Assembly: GCA_030824115.1 (NCBI GenBank)
Contig: JAVBYI010000019.1
Span: forward strand, 55,780 to 119,779
DNA: 64,000 bases
DNA from: Rhodocyclaceae bacterium
GTDB lineage: Bacteria > Pseudomonadota > Gammaproteobacteria > Burkholderiales > Rhodocyclaceae
Direction: 5' to 3'
Below are positions 10,846 to 19,107 of the stretch, piece by piece (the first letter of the stretch is position 1; each line of letters starts with the position of its first letter). Both the position numbers and the translations under genes were made by a program. The notes under the pieces are model-generated. The model searched no databases, was not told the DNA's origin, and saw only the letters and a list, made by a program, of their open reading frames with translations.

Positions 10846-11779
10846 AATCCGCAGGCTGCGCCGGCGTACCGGCGGCGTGGCGCTTCCAGACGCGGCGCAG
10901 GTCGCGGGCCGAGGCGAAACCGGCGCCTTCGGCGGCGCGCTCGACGCTCAGGCCCTGGCCGAGCAGTTGCCGCGCCAGTTCCACGCGCAGCCCGTGCTGG
11001 TAATCGACGATGCCGACGCCGGCTTCGCGGCGGAACAGGCGGCTCAGATGGCGCGGGCTGACATGGACGCGTGCTGCGAGTTCGGTGACTGGCCAGTCGG
11101 CTGCCGGATCACGCGCAATCAGATCCTGTGCCTTGTGGACGGCCGGATGCAGGTGGTTGCGGTGAGCAAGCCAGGGCGACAACTGCGGGTCGCCGCCGGT
11201 ACGGCGCAGGTAGAGCACCATGCGGCGTGCGACACGCGTCGCGAGCGGGGCGCCGACGAAGCGCTCGACAATGGCGAGCGCGAGATCGACGCCGCCGGCA
11301 ATGCCGGCCGAAGTAAATACCGGACCATCCTCGACGAACAGGCGGTTCTCCAGCACCTGCGCGCAGGGCGCCCAGTCGGCCAGCATGCCGGTCAGGGCAT
11401 GGTGGGTCGTGCAGCGGCGGTGATCGAGCAGCCCGGCCCGGCCGGCCAGCAGTGCGCCCGAACAGATGCAGACGAGGCGGTGGTGCGAAAGATCGAGGTG
11501 CGCGATCAGCCAATCGACGATGTGCCGGGCGGCTGGCGTGGAAAAATCGCGTTCCTCGTCCTCGGTACCGAGCAGGAAGACCGTGGTGTCGTCCGCCAGC
11601 GTCTCGGGCAGCGGATCGACGCGGTTGACGACGCCGAGTGTGTTGGGGCATTCCGGCTCCGGGCCAGCGACGCGCAGGCGGAAGGGGGCGCCCTCGTCGA
11701 TGGCCTTGCGGATGACTTCCGCCGGGCCGGCGAAATCGAAGGCGGAATGTCCGGGGTGCAGGATGAAAAGCATGTCCAT
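10844..11779 (-). CDS. GlxA/FtrA-family AraC-type transcriptional regulator
   Basis: About 311 residues. The N-terminal half is a DJ-1/PfpI-like domain (FILHPGHSAFDFAGPAEVI; nucleophile-elbow region LVCICSGALLAGRAGLLD; TTHHAL). The C-terminal half is an AraC helix-turn-helix pair (ELAARVHVSPRHLSRLFRREAG and SVERAAEGAGFASARDLRRVW). Such proteins are cytoplasmic activators, and their effector is often unknown. I chose ATG 11779; an in-frame TTG at 11800 would overlap the small upstream gene. The last codon and stop lie in a DE24 copy. Confidence 0.88.
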   Translation of the reverse strand: MDMLFILHPGHSAFDFAGPAEVIRKAIDEGAPFRLRVAGPEPECPNTLGVVNRVDPLPETLADDTTVFLLGTEDEERDFSTPAARHIVDWLIAHLDLSHHRLVCICSGALLAGRAGLLDHRRCTTHHALTGMLADWAPCAQVLENRLFVEDGPVFTSAGIAGGVDLALAIVERFVGAPLATRVARRMVLYLRRTGGDPQLSPWLAHRNHLHPAVHKAQDLIARDPAADWPVTELAARVHVSPRHLSRLFRREAGVGIVDYQHGLRVELARQLLGQGLSVERAAEGAGFASARDLRRVWKRHAAGTPAQPAD

Positions 11780-11792
11780 GGTCGGCTTTCGT

Positions 11793-12074
11793 TCAGGCAA
11801 TGCGCAATGGTAAGGCGGCGGATGCGCGGACGGGGATCGACGACTGCGCGTTGGGGCCGACGACGACGATTTCGTCGAAGTGTCGAAGGCGCAGCCACCA
11901 CCAGAACGTCAGATGCGGGATGCAGCGGTCAACAGGCAGTGGCAGGGCGTCGGCCGTTTCGGATGGCATCAGGGCAATGGTCGTCGCGCCTTGCCACCAA
12001 CGTTCGAAGGCCGCGCGGGTTTGGGCGGCATCGCGCTCGAAGCCGGGCAGCAGCAACAGGGCGGTGCGGGTCAT
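11793..12074 (-). CDS. small hypothetical protein upstream of GlxA-like regulator
   Basis: A 93-residue frame that starts ATG at 12074 with a purine run (GAAGG) eight bases upstream and ends 14 bases before the regulator. The product has LLLLPGFERDAAQTRAAF near the start, an aromatic patch HLTFWWWLRLRHFDE and the phrase IVVVGPNAQSS. No signal peptide or known domain is recognised. The ribosome site and tight spacing argue for a real gene, but no homology is recalled. Confidence 0.5.
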   Translation of the reverse strand: MTRTALLLLPGFERDAAQTRAAFERWWQGATTIALMPSETADALPLPVDRCIPHLTFWWWLRLRHFDEIVVVGPNAQSSIPVRASAALPLRIA

Positions 12075-12172
12075 GGCGGCCTTCATCTCTTGTCCATGGG
12101 AAGCAGGATAGGCAGGCCGGACGCGTGGCGACAGCCTGAAATCCGACCAAAAGCGGACAAAAGTGGACAGCG

Positions 12173-12934
12173 TCAGACGCTGCGGCGGTGGTGCAGGAAG
12201 ATGAGTTCGTAGGTTAGCGTTGGCTGCGGACCGAGTTTGCGCAACACGCGGCGCAGTTGCGCGGGGGCGAGCGGTGTGTGGCCTGCCGCCGCCGTGTCGG
12301 CACCGATGGCGCGCAGGCCGCGCAGGAAGCTCAGGCCATCGGCCGGGCGGTCGAGCCAGTATTCGCTGTCGACGCGGTTGTCGCCGGGCGGTAGGGCGGC
12401 GCGGCAGGCGGCTGGTGTCGGCAACGGTTGGGTGCCGGCGACAAGGCCGAGGTCGGTATGGGCGGCCTTCCATTCGCGGAAGGTTTCGCCGCCGGGCAGC
12501 GACAGCAGCAGCGTGCCGCCGGGGGCGAGTTGTGCCGCCAGCCGCGCGCAGGCGCCGGGCAGGTCGTCGAACCACTGGGCGACGAGGTTGCCGCACACGA
12601 GATCGAAAAAGTCGGTGCTGGCGGGACGGCGGCCATCCATCACGGCGAAGTCGATGTGTGGATAGTTGCCAAGACGTGCCTGACAGGCCGCAAGCATCGC
12701 CGGCGCAATGTCGGTGGCGAGGATGTGCGCGCCGGGAAAATGCCGCGCCAGCCGTTCGGTCAGGTGACCGGTGCCGCAGCCGATTTCAAGGATGCGCGGA
12801 CGCGGCGGCAGGCCGAGCGGCACGAGGCGCTCGACCAGCCGCTGGGCGGTGTGGCGCTGCGCGGCGGAGTGGGCATCGTAGCTGCCCGCCGCTGCATCGA
12901 AACGCGCGGCGACTTGCGTATCGAAACGGGTCAT
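12173..12934 (-). CDS. bioC: malonyl-ACP O-methyltransferase (biotin synthesis)
   Basis: SAM-dependent methyltransferase that masks the malonyl-ACP carboxyl so the fatty-acid machinery can build pimelate. The 253-residue protein has FDAAAGSYDAHSAAQR (the BioC N-terminal signature), the SAM-binding ILEIGCGTGHLTERLA, the acidic loop ATDIAP, and the motif WFDDLPGACARLA. DE24 lies in frame at residues 102-109 (RPASTDF), between the DxAVMDG strand and the DLVCGNLVAQW strand, with no change in overall length (the E. coli protein is 251 residues). The start overlaps bioH by four bases. Confidence 0.93.
   Translation of the reverse strand: MTRFDTQVAARFDAAAGSYDAHSAAQRHTAQRLVERLVPLGLPPRPRILEIGCGTGHLTERLARHFPGAHILATDIAPAMLAACQARLGNYPHIDFAVMDGRRPASTDFFDLVCGNLVAQWFDDLPGACARLAAQLAPGGTLLLSLPGGETFREWKAAHTDLGLVAGTQPLPTPAACRAALPPGDNRVDSEYWLDRPADGLSFLRGLRAIGADTAAAGHTPLAPAQLRRVLRKLGPQPTLTYELIFLHHRRSV
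12607..12630 (-). repeat. DE24 dispersed element, copy 5 (in bioC)
   Basis: One mismatch, A in place of G at base 15. The gene reads the element in the forward frame RPASTDF. Confidence 0.9.
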
Positions 12935-13545
12935 GCCGCGAGCCTTTCGATCCAGCGCGCGCAAAGTTCGGGATGCGTGATGGGCAGCAGGTGCCCCGGC
13001 GCGTCGATGCTTTCCACAGTGCCGAAGGCCATTGCGCTCATCGCGGCAGGCACGATGGGGTCGTGCGCGCCAGCCAGCGCAAATACCTCGGCGCGGCGGG
13101 CGGCGAGAGCGGCGCGACCGTCCCATTGCGCCAGCCAGTCGAGGCCGGTGGCGAGGCGTTCGGTGTTGGGCGTGCCTGCCGGTGCATGGCCGCCGCAGCG
13201 CGCATGAAAATCGGCCAGCACCGCCGCCGGGTCGCGGGCGAACTGCTGCTGCATGCGCGAGAGCACTCGCGGCGCGATGGCGGGTGCGTAGTCGTCTGCT
13301 TCGGTGAAGCGCGGGAAGCCGTTGATGCATAGCAACCGCTGCCAGGCATCGGGCGTTTGCGTCAGCCACCAGAGCGCGCCGAGGGAGTGGCCGACGGCCA
13401 GCCTTGCCGTCCCGCCAGCGCCGAAATTTTCGTTACCGTAGAAGCCGAGGTCGAGCGTTACCGCGTCGATCTTCATGTGGGCGCGCATCGCATCCCAGAG
13501 GCTGGCATCGTAGCCCCAGCCATGCACGAGAACGATCTGGCTCAT
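12931..13545 (-). CDS. bioH: pimeloyl-ACP methyl ester esterase, BioH-like
   Basis: Alpha/beta hydrolase that removes the methyl group added by BioC, ending pimelate synthesis. The 204-residue chain has the oxyanion region LVHGWGYDASLW, nucleophile elbow GHSLGAL (Ser), the acid region FALAGAHDPIVP and the terminal His in SIDAPGHLLPITHPE. It is shorter than E. coli BioH (256 residues), mainly in the lid. ATGA overlaps on both sides place it in bioA-F-H-C. DE24 supplies residues 39-46 (FGAGGTA), just before the strand leading to the nucleophile. It could be one of the alternative BioC partners (BioG/BioV types), but GHSLG favours BioH. Confidence 0.85.
   Translation of the reverse strand: MSQIVLVHGWGYDASLWDAMRAHMKIDAVTLDLGFYGNENFGAGGTARLAVGHSLGALWWLTQTPDAWQRLLCINGFPRFTEADDYAPAIAPRVLSRMQQQFARDPAAVLADFHARCGGHAPAGTPNTERLATGLDWLAQWDGRAALAARRAEVFALAGAHDPIVPAAMSAMAFGTVESIDAPGHLLPITHPELCARWIERLAA
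13406..13429 (+). repeat. DE24 dispersed element, copy 6 (in bioH)
   Basis: Single mismatch: A in place of C at base 20. It is read on the complementary strand as NFGAGGTA. Confidence 0.9.
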
Positions 13546-14648
13546 AAGGTGGCGACGGCGGCGAGGACGCGCTCGAACTGCCCGTCGGACAAGGCCGCCG
13601 AGAGCGCAAAGCGCAGCCGCGCACTGCCGGCCGGGACCGTCGGCGGGCGGATCGCCACGACGAGGATGCCGGTGGCACGCAGCGTGTCGGCAGCGGCCAG
13701 CGCGCGGGCTTCGTCGCCGAGCACGGCGGGGACGATCTGCGTGGACGAGGCGAGTGTGTCGATGCCGCGTTGGTGCAATGCGGTTCGCAATGCGTCGCCC
13801 ATCTGCGCGAGGCGGGCGCGCTCGGCGTCCATCGTCGGCACGAGGTCGAGTGCCGCGTCGAGTGCGCCCAGCGCGGCCGGGGCGGGCGCGGTGCTGTAGA
13901 TGAAACCGCCGCAACGGTTCACCAGCCAGTCGATCAGCGCCCGCGATCCGGCGACATAGGCGCCGGCGCCGCCGAGCGCCTTGCCCAGCGTGCCCATTGT
14001 CACCGTGGCGCGGCCTTCTGACAGCCCTTTCCCTTGTTGCCCGAGTACGCCGGTGGCGTGCGCTTCGTCGAGGTAAAGGTAGGTGCCATGCCGTGCCGCC
14101 AGCGCCGACATTTCGGCCACGTCGGCGCGGTCGCCATCCATGCTGAAAACGGATTCGGTGATGATCCACCGGAATTCGCCCGGATGTTTTTCCAGCAGTT
14201 CTTCAAGATGGGCGAGGTCATTGTGATGGAAGCGAATCTGTTTCAGGCCGCGACAGCCCGCGTGCAGGCTGGCGTGGTTGAGACGGTCGGTGAACACCAA
14301 TGGCTGGGGCGCCAGTTCGAAGAGTACGGGCAGCACCGAACTGTTCAACTGGTAGCCGGTGGCGAAGATCAGCGCCGCCTCGGTGCCCTTGAAGCGCGCG
14401 AGCTTTTCCTCCAGCGCCAGCAGTTCGGCGCTGGTGCCGGTGACTAGCCGCGAGGCGCGGCTGCCGGCGCCGTGGCGCTGCGTCCAGGCGCAGGCGCGCT
14501 CGATCAGCAGCGGGTGGCGCGAGAGGCCGAGATAGTCGTTCGAGGCGACGTCGATCAGCACTTCGTCATGGACGCGCAAATGTCGGCGCTGGCGGGACGG
14601 CTCCAGCGCCGCCAGTTTCGGCAGGATCAGGGCGTCGAGATCAGGCAT
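13542..14648 (-). CDS. bioF: 8-amino-7-oxononanoate synthase
   Basis: PLP enzyme joining pimeloyl-ACP/CoA and alanine to give KAPA. The 368-residue protein shows ASNDYLGLSRHP, GAGSRASRLVTGTS, the DEAHATGVLG aspartate and the PLP-lysine motif TMGTLGKALGG. Two DE24 copies lie in frame: residues 17-24 (PSRQRRHL) and 179-186 (SALAARH). The latter falls in the helix before DEAHATG and aligns without a gap to E. coli BioF as I recall it, so it did not arise by adding residues. The start is inside the end of bioA (22-base overlap). Confidence 0.95.
   Translation of the reverse strand: MPDLDALILPKLAALEPSRQRRHLRVHDEVLIDVASNDYLGLSRHPLLIERACAWTQRHGAGSRASRLVTGTSAELLALEEKLARFKGTEAALIFATGYQLNSSVLPVLFELAPQPLVFTDRLNHASLHAGCRGLKQIRFHHNDLAHLEELLEKHPGEFRWIITESVFSMDGDRADVAEMSALAARHGTYLYLDEAHATGVLGQQGKGLSEGRATVTMGTLGKALGGAGAYVAGSRALIDWLVNRCGGFIYSTAPAPAALGALDAALDLVPTMDAERARLAQMGDALRTALHQRGIDTLASSTQIVPAVLGDEARALAAADTLRATGILVVAIRPPTVPAGSARLRFALSAALSDGQFERVLAAVATL
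14090..14113 (+). repeat. DE24 dispersed element, copy 7 (in bioF, residues 179-186)
   Basis: One mismatch, G at base 6. It is read on the complement as MSALAARHG within a conserved part of the fold. Confidence 0.75.
14578..14601 (-). repeat. DE24 dispersed element, copy 8 (in bioF N-terminus)
   Basis: Exact match to the consensus with W = A. The gene reads it in the forward frame PSRQRRHL, in the basic N-terminal segment. Confidence 0.95.
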
Positions 14649-15886
14649 GGCGCAGTGGCAGCAGATTCAGAAACAACCTCGCAGACGGCGGTCGTCAGCG
14701 TGGTGAGGTCGGCGGCATCGATGACGAAGGGCGGCGCGAGATAAACGATGTCGCCGAAGGGACGCACCCAGACGCCGCGTTGTGCGAACGCCGGGCGCAG
14801 GCTGGCGGCGACCGGACGATCCAACTGCACCACGCCGATGGCGCCCATGACGCGCACATCAACCACGCCGGGCAGGGTACGGCAGGGTTCCAGTTCGAGC
14901 TTCATCTGTGTTTCGATGGCGGCGACCTGTTGCATTCTCGACTCACGCTCGAACAAGTCGAGCGAGGCGTTGGCCGCCGCGCAGGCCAGCGGGTTGGCCA
15001 TGAAAGTGGGGCCGTGCATGAAGGCATCCTCGGTACGCTCGGAACAGAAGGCGGCGAACACGTGATCGGCCGCGACCGTCGCAGCCAGCGGTAGCGTGCC
15101 GCCGGTCAGCGCTTTCGAGAGACAGAGGATGTCGGGCACGGCGTCGGCGGGGCTGGCGAACAGCGTGCCGGTGCGGCCGAAGCCGGTCATGATCTCGTCG
15201 GCGATCAGCAGCACACCGTGGCGGTCGCAGGCGGTGCGGATGGCGGCGAGCGTGGCGGCATCGTGAAAGCGCATGCCGCCGGCGCCCTGCACGCGCGGTT
15301 CGACGATGGCGGCGGCGATGCCCGGTTCTGCCAGCAGTGCGTCGAGTGCCGCCTTCGTTTCGTTGTCGCACGGCAGTTCGGCGAACACCTGCGGTACGCG
15401 GTAGCCGGCCAGCGCATCATGGAAGCCGCTGCCCGGATCGGTGACGGACAGCGCGCCGAGCGTGTCACCGTGATAGCCATTCCTGAAGGCGACGAAGCGG
15501 TGGCGCTGCTCGCCACGGTTGCGCCAATACTGCACCGCCATCTTGAGCGCCACCTCGACGGCGACCGAGCCGGATTCGGAAAAGAACACACGCTCCAATT
15601 TGCCGGGCAGCAGCGTGGCCAGTCGGCGGGCGAGTGTCAATGCCGGTTCATGCACGAGACCCGCAAACATCACGTGCGGCAGTGTATCGAGTTGTGCCGC
15701 CACCGCCTGCTGGATGTGCGGGTGGCCGTAGCCGTGGCACATCGTCCACCATGACGAGATGCCGTCGATCAGTTCACGGCCGTCCGCGAGCTTGATGCGC
15801 ACGCCCTCGGCGCCGACCACCGGCAGCGGCGCGGGCGCGGTGGCCATCTGCGTATAAGGCAGCCAGAGGGAGTCGATACAAGTCAT
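14627..15886 (-). CDS. bioA: adenosylmethionine-8-amino-7-oxononanoate aminotransferase
   Basis: PLP aminotransferase using SAM as amino donor to turn KAPA into DAPA. The 419-residue protein begins LWLPYTQM and has DGISSWWTMCHGYGHP (substrate-binding Trp pair), ESGSVAVEVALKMAVQYW, YHGDTLGALSV, DEIMTGFGRTG and the PLP lysine in CLSKALTGGTLPLAATV. It is the first gene of bioA-F-H-C. Its ATG at 15886 is only 14 bases from the divergent bioD start, so promoters for both must sit inside coding sequence. Confidence 0.96.
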   Translation of the reverse strand: MTCIDSLWLPYTQMATAPAPLPVVGAEGVRIKLADGRELIDGISSWWTMCHGYGHPHIQQAVAAQLDTLPHVMFAGLVHEPALTLARRLATLLPGKLERVFFSESGSVAVEVALKMAVQYWRNRGEQRHRFVAFRNGYHGDTLGALSVTDPGSGFHDALAGYRVPQVFAELPCDNETKAALDALLAEPGIAAAIVEPRVQGAGGMRFHDAATLAAIRTACDRHGVLLIADEIMTGFGRTGTLFASPADAVPDILCLSKALTGGTLPLAATVAADHVFAAFCSERTEDAFMHGPTFMANPLACAAANASLDLFERESRMQQVAAIETQMKLELEPCRTLPGVVDVRVMGAIGVVQLDRPVAASLRPAFAQRGVWVRPFGDIVYLAPPFVIDAADLTTLTTAVCEVVSESAATAPCLISTP

Positions 15887-15900
15887 GGGAAAATGGCGGT

Positions 15901-16536
15901 GTGAAGAAAAGCTATTTTATTACCGCTACCGGTACCGACCTTGGCAAAACCTGGCTGACAGCCGGCCTCGCTGTAGCCGTGCGCGCTCGTGGCGTGCCGG
16001 TGCGGGCATTGAAACCGGTGATGTCGGGCTACGACCCGGCGCGCCACGAAGCATCCGATCTTGCAAAAGTCGGCGCTGGGAAGACGGCATGGACCTATGC
16101 CGCGCCGCTTTCGCCCGATCTGGCGGCAGCGAAGGAGGGTAAAACTATCGACTTCGCCGCACTGGTCGACTGGTGTCGCGGCGAGATGGCAGTCAATGAG
16201 GGGACACTGCTGATCGAAGGCATCGGCGGTGCGATGGTGCCGTTGACGACGCACCATACCGTGCGCGACTGGATCGCCGCGCTGAAGATTCCGACGCTGC
16301 TGGTTTGCGGCACCTATCTGGGATCGCTCTCGCACACGCTGAGTGCGCTGGCCGCGTTGCGCGAGGTCGGTGTCGTGCCCGCCGCGCTGGTGGTTAATGA
16401 ATCGGCCGAGGGATTGGTCGGTCTCGACGACACGCTGTTTTCGCTCCAGCCCCATGCGGGCGGTGTGCCCATCGTCACGCTGCGGCGCGACGACCCGGCG
16501 GGCCTCGCACGGCTCGCCGATCAGTTGCTGGCGTAG
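15901..16536 (+). CDS. bioD: dethiobiotin synthetase
   Basis: ATP-dependent carboxylase closing the ureido ring of DAPA. The 211-residue chain has the P-loop TGTDLGKTW and KPVMSGYDP, plus [13 protein letters not shown]. The start is GTG at 15901 (the annotated Met), the only start near the conserved [11 protein letters not shown]24 is in frame at residues 55-63 (KVGAGKTAW), where other BioD proteins carry a longer variable loop; the protein is shorter than E. coli BioD (225). Its stop overlaps the convergent phhB by 16 bases. Confidence 0.94.
   Translation: MKKSYFITATGTDLGKTWLTAGLAVAVRARGVPVRALKPVMSGYDPARHEASDLAKVGAGKTAWTYAAPLSPDLAAAKEGKTIDFAALVDWCRGEMAVNEGTLLIEGIGGAMVPLTTHHTVRDWIAALKIPTLLVCGTYLGSLSHTLSALAALREVGVVPAALVVNESAEGLVGLDDTLFSLQPHAGGVPIVTLRRDDPAGLARLADQLLA
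16065..16088 (-). repeat. DE24 dispersed element, copy 9 (in bioD)
   Basis: The variable centre reads TTC at bases 7-9; the rest is consensus. It is preceded by CCAT on its own strand, and the gene reads its complement as KVGAGKTA. Confidence 0.85.
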
Positions 16537-16838
16537 CGTGTGAAGGCGCGCGCGATGCTGCGCGCGAGGTCAAGGTCGCGCTCCGTCAGTCCGCCTGCGT
16601 CGTGGGTGCTCAGGGCGATATCGACGCGGTTATAGACATTGAACCATTCCGGGTGGTGGTCCTTCTTCTCCGCATGGAGCGCCACTTCGGTCATGAAGGC
16701 AAAGGCCTGCGCGAAGTTCGGAAACTTGAGCGACACCTTCAACTTGCCGTCGTCCAGCGCCCAGGCGTGCGGGCCGAGGTGGCCTTCGGCGGCGAGGAAG
16801 GCCTGGATCGCATCGGGGTTCAGTCGTGTCGTCATCAC
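16521..16838 (-). CDS. phhB: pterin-4a-carbinolamine dehydratase
   Basis: Recycles the 4a-hydroxy-pterin made by aromatic amino acid hydroxylases, giving back quinonoid dihydropterin. The 105-residue protein has the family core [16 protein letters not shown], then [31 protein letters not shown], which holds the catalytic His pair, Trp and Asp. It is convergent with bioD. No phenylalanine hydroxylase lies nearby, so the partner enzyme is elsewhere. Confidence 0.93.
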   Translation of the reverse strand: MMTTRLNPDAIQAFLAAEGHLGPHAWALDDGKLKVSLKFPNFAQAFAFMTEVALHAEKKDHHPEWFNVYNRVDIALSTHDAGGLTERDLDLARSIARAFTRYASN

Positions 16839-16858
16839 AGGCCTCCTTGGGTTCGCTT

Positions 16859-17812
16859 CTAGCAGCCAGTCAGTCCCAACCGCGCGAACAGCGCCTCATC
16901 GCGTGCCGCTTCGGGGTTGCCGCTCGTGAGCAGCTTGTCGCCGTAGAAGATCGAATTGGCGCCGGCGAGGACGCACAACGCCTGCAATTCGTCGTTCATC
17001 TCCTGCCGGCCGGCCGACAGCCGTACCCACGAAGTGGGCATGGCGATGCGCGCCACGGCGATGGTGCGGACGAATTCGAAGGGATCGAGCGGCGGTGCGT
17101 TTTCCAGCGGCGTGCCGGGCACCGCCACGAGGTGGTTGATCGGCACCGACTCGGGCGGCGGGTTCATGGCGGCCAGCTGGGCGATCAGCGAGGCGCGTAC
17201 GCGGCGCGATTCGCCCATGCCGATGATGCCGCCACAGCAAATCTTCATGCCGGATGCGCGCACGCTGGTCAGCGTTTCCATGCGCGCCTGCTGGCTGTGG
17301 GTGGTGATGATCTGGTCGTAGAACTCGGCGCCGGTGTCGAGGTTGTGGTTGTAATAGTCGAGTCCGGCGGCGGCGAGCTTCGCGGCCTGGCCTTCGCCGA
17401 GCAGGCCCAGCGTCAGGCAGGCTTCCATGCCGAGGTCCTTGACCACGCGCACCATCTCGATCACCTGATCGAGGTCGCCTTCCTTCGGGCCACGCCACGC
17501 GGCGCCCATGCAGAAGCGGCTGGCGCCTTTCTCCTTGGCCGCCTTGGCGGCAACTTTCACTTCCTCCAGCGCCAGCAGCTTGCCGCGCTCGATGCCGGTT
17601 TCCTTGTCGCGCCGCGCCGACTGCGAGCAGTAACCGCAGTCCTCCGAACAGCCGCCGGTCTTGATCGACAGCAGCGTCGAGCGCTGGATGGCGTTAGGGT
17701 CGAAGTGTTCCCGATGCACCTGTTGCGCGCGGAACAGCAGATCGGCAAAAGGCAGCGCGTAGAGCGCTTCGACGGCATCGGTGTCGAGGGAGGTGCGGGG
17801 AGTGGGCTGCAT
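16859..17812 (-). CDS. bioB: biotin synthase
   Basis: Radical-SAM enzyme inserting sulfur into dethiobiotin. The 317-residue chain contains the CxxxCxxC cluster motif in [16 protein letters not shown], then [26 protein letters not shown] and the end part [17 protein letters not shown], all BioB hallmarks. It is transcribed on minus towards phhB. The 150 bases before the start hold a DE24 copy but no clear BirA-type operator that I could see. Confidence 0.96.
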   Translation of the reverse strand: MQPTPRTSLDTDAVEALYALPFADLLFRAQQVHREHFDPNAIQRSTLLSIKTGGCSEDCGYCSQSARRDKETGIERGKLLALEEVKVAAKAAKEKGASRFCMGAAWRGPKEGDLDQVIEMVRVVKDLGMEACLTLGLLGEGQAAKLAAAGLDYYNHNLDTGAEFYDQIITTHSQQARMETLTSVRASGMKICCGGIIGMGESRRVRASLIAQLAAMNPPPESVPINHLVAVPGTPLENAPPLDPFEFVRTIAVARIAMPTSWVRLSAGRQEMNDELQALCVLAGANSIFYGDKLLTSGNPEAARDEALFARLGLTGC

Positions 17813-17916
17813 GGGGAAATCCGGTCTTCGATCTTGGGAAGGCGCGAATTGTACGTGGCCGGGGAACGGAATCCCTTGTATCCCTGATTTCGGTAAGGGA
17901 ATGCGGGTGCGGTTAG

Positions 17917-17940
17917 AAAAGTCGGCGCTGGCGGGACGGC
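17917..17940 (-). repeat. DE24 dispersed element, copy 10 (intergenic, before bioB)
   Basis: Exact match to the consensus with W = T. It lies between bioB and the small accessory gene at 17960, at the edge of the lower-GC patch. Confidence 0.95.
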
Positions 17941-17959
17941 AGAAATTGTGGTCTGTCCC

Positions 17960-18151
17960 TCAATATCTCTCCTCCAGGAGAACCTTCCAATCGCCAGAGG
18001 CTTCCTCGGACAGGGTAATTTGACCAATGTTGCTAAATGCCAGCGCACTTACATGAGCTTGTGGTATTCCGAATTTGCTTCCAAGCTCCCTAAAAGTGTC
18101 AGCAATCTTTCTGTCGGCGACGCGAGGAATCTTAATGCGCTGAATGCTCAT
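17960..18151 (-). CDS. small hypothetical protein next to attC site
   Basis: A 63-residue frame (MSIQRIKIPRVADRKIADTF at the start, EEASGDWKVLLEERY at the end). No family is recognised. Its base composition is more AT-rich than the chromosome, like the neighbouring cassette gene. It starts just after the recombination side of the attC hairpin at 18181-18248, where a second gene cassette would begin, but I found no attC after its stop, so it may be a truncated cassette. It could instead be a native small gene. Confidence 0.55.
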   Translation of the reverse strand: MSIQRIKIPRVADRKIADTFRELGSKFGIPQAHVSALAFSNIGQITLSEEASGDWKVLLEERY

Positions 18152-18180
18152 GGGTGATCTCTATAGCAATGGAATGGTGA

Positions 18181-18248
18181 GGCATAACGTAGAAGTGAGC
18201 GGCCTGCGCGGCTTTTCGCGCAGGTCCGCTCGGCTGCCGGGTTAGAGC
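18181..18248 (-). other. integron-type attC recombination site
   Basis: On the minus strand the site begins with a GCTCTAAC box that overlaps the TAG stop of the cassette gene and ends in GTTATGCC. Between them is a hairpin: GAGCGG, an unpaired A, CCTGCGCG, a six-base loop, then CGCGCAGG and CCGCTC. The bulged base, TAAC/GTTA outer boxes and location right after a stop codon are the usual attC architecture. The cut point would fall between 18188 and 18187. The outer boxes depart from RYYYAAC/GTTRRRY by one base each. Confidence 0.75.
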
Positions 18249-19091
18249 TATGCGGTGACATCGGGAAGCTGGCGACTATTTTGGGTAGGAAGCAGATGGC
18301 CATTACGGTTGTATGCCACAAACGGAAAGTCTGATTTGTTCGAAAGAGCTTTTACTTCAGCAGTTACAGTCCGCACCATTTCTTCCTGAACTGCCTTATG
18401 CACCTTAAACATTTCTTCGTCAGCTTCCCTTATGGTTTTGCCAAGTGCTTCCAACGCAGTGCCAAGTACTGGGAGCTTTGAGAGTTCACCCCACATGTAG
18501 TTATTCAGGAAGCTCAGTAGAAATTCCCACGCACTATTAAGCGAAAAGTACGAGCCATCCTTGCACTTGCGAATTGTGGCAATCACCTTCCCAAGTGCCC
18601 CAAGCATGCTGACACTGTCAACCTCACCGCTAGCTTCAATCTCTTCAAGGAGTCGAATGATTTCGTCGAATAATTCGGGTAGGCGGCTATCCTTCTTGTA
18701 GTGTTCAAAGATCGAATCAAAATCGAATGCTGCCTCGGTTACGTTGTCAAACTGCCAGCGATGGCTATCAAGCTGCGCCTTAACGTTTACAAAGTTGGCG
18801 ATAAAGTCCTTCGGCCCCCAACTTCCGGTAGTGAAATTGGAAATGAAGTTAATCGTGTCGTTGAGCCATCCAGGAACATCAGATCGCGAAAGAATTGCAC
18901 GCAAATCGGATGCAACTCGCAAAGTATTTTCGGCCAGTGACTTTTTCTTCGCTGGATCATCACCTGCAAGTTCACGAAGCAGGGTGTCTGCCGCCGTCTT
19001 CAATGCCGAATATTTTTCTTGAACTACGCGAACGAAGAACTGGACGCTTTCGTTTGTTGTCATGATCGCTACCTGTTATACAGAGCTCTAA
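18188..19091 (-). mobile_element. single integron-like gene cassette
   Basis: The unit runs from TTAGAGC at 19091-19085 (minus strand) to the G of the attC at 18188, about 904 bases, with one gene in the cassette direction. The start heptamer TTAGAGC is the exact complement of the GCTCTAA part of the attC box, as expected for the two ends of one excised circle. Composition is clearly AT-richer than the flanks. There is no integrase gene in the window. The base before the left end is T, not the usual G, so integration at a secondary site is possible. Confidence 0.65.
18248..19063 (-). CDS. cassette-borne hypothetical protein
   Basis: A 271-residue soluble protein, mostly alpha helical and acidic-basic mixed, with no signal peptide. 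Parts such as FFVRVVQEKYSALKTAADTL, LFDEIIRLLEEIEASGE and EEMFKVHKAVQEEMVRTV suggest long helices or coiled coil. No domain is recognised. It fills the cassette, starting 28 bases inside the left end and stopping inside the attC. Codon use and GC differ from the flanking chromosomal genes, in line with transfer. Function is unknown. Confidence 0.75.
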   Translation of the reverse strand: MTTNESVQFFVRVVQEKYSALKTAADTLLRELAGDDPAKKKSLAENTLRVASDLRAILSRSDVPGWLNDTINFISNFTTGSWGPKDFIANFVNVKAQLDSHRWQFDNVTEAAFDFDSIFEHYKKDSRLPELFDEIIRLLEEIEASGEVDSVSMLGALGKVIATIRKCKDGSYFSLNSAWEFLLSFLNNYMWGELSKLPVLGTALEALGKTIREADEEMFKVHKAVQEEMVRTVTAEVKALSNKSDFPFVAYNRNGHLLPTQNSRQLPDVTA

Positions 19092-19107
19092 AGTTAACCA
19101 CTTCAAA

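Noticed and set aside
11793..12596. Single 267-residue minus-strand frame over bioC
   Set aside because: Its first two thirds are an out-of-frame shadow of bioC; only the last ~93 codons from ATG 12074 look like a gene.
17840..17960. Second attC after the 63-residue gene
   Set aside because: A TCTAAC word follows the DE24 copy, but no matching GTTA box or long hairpin is present.
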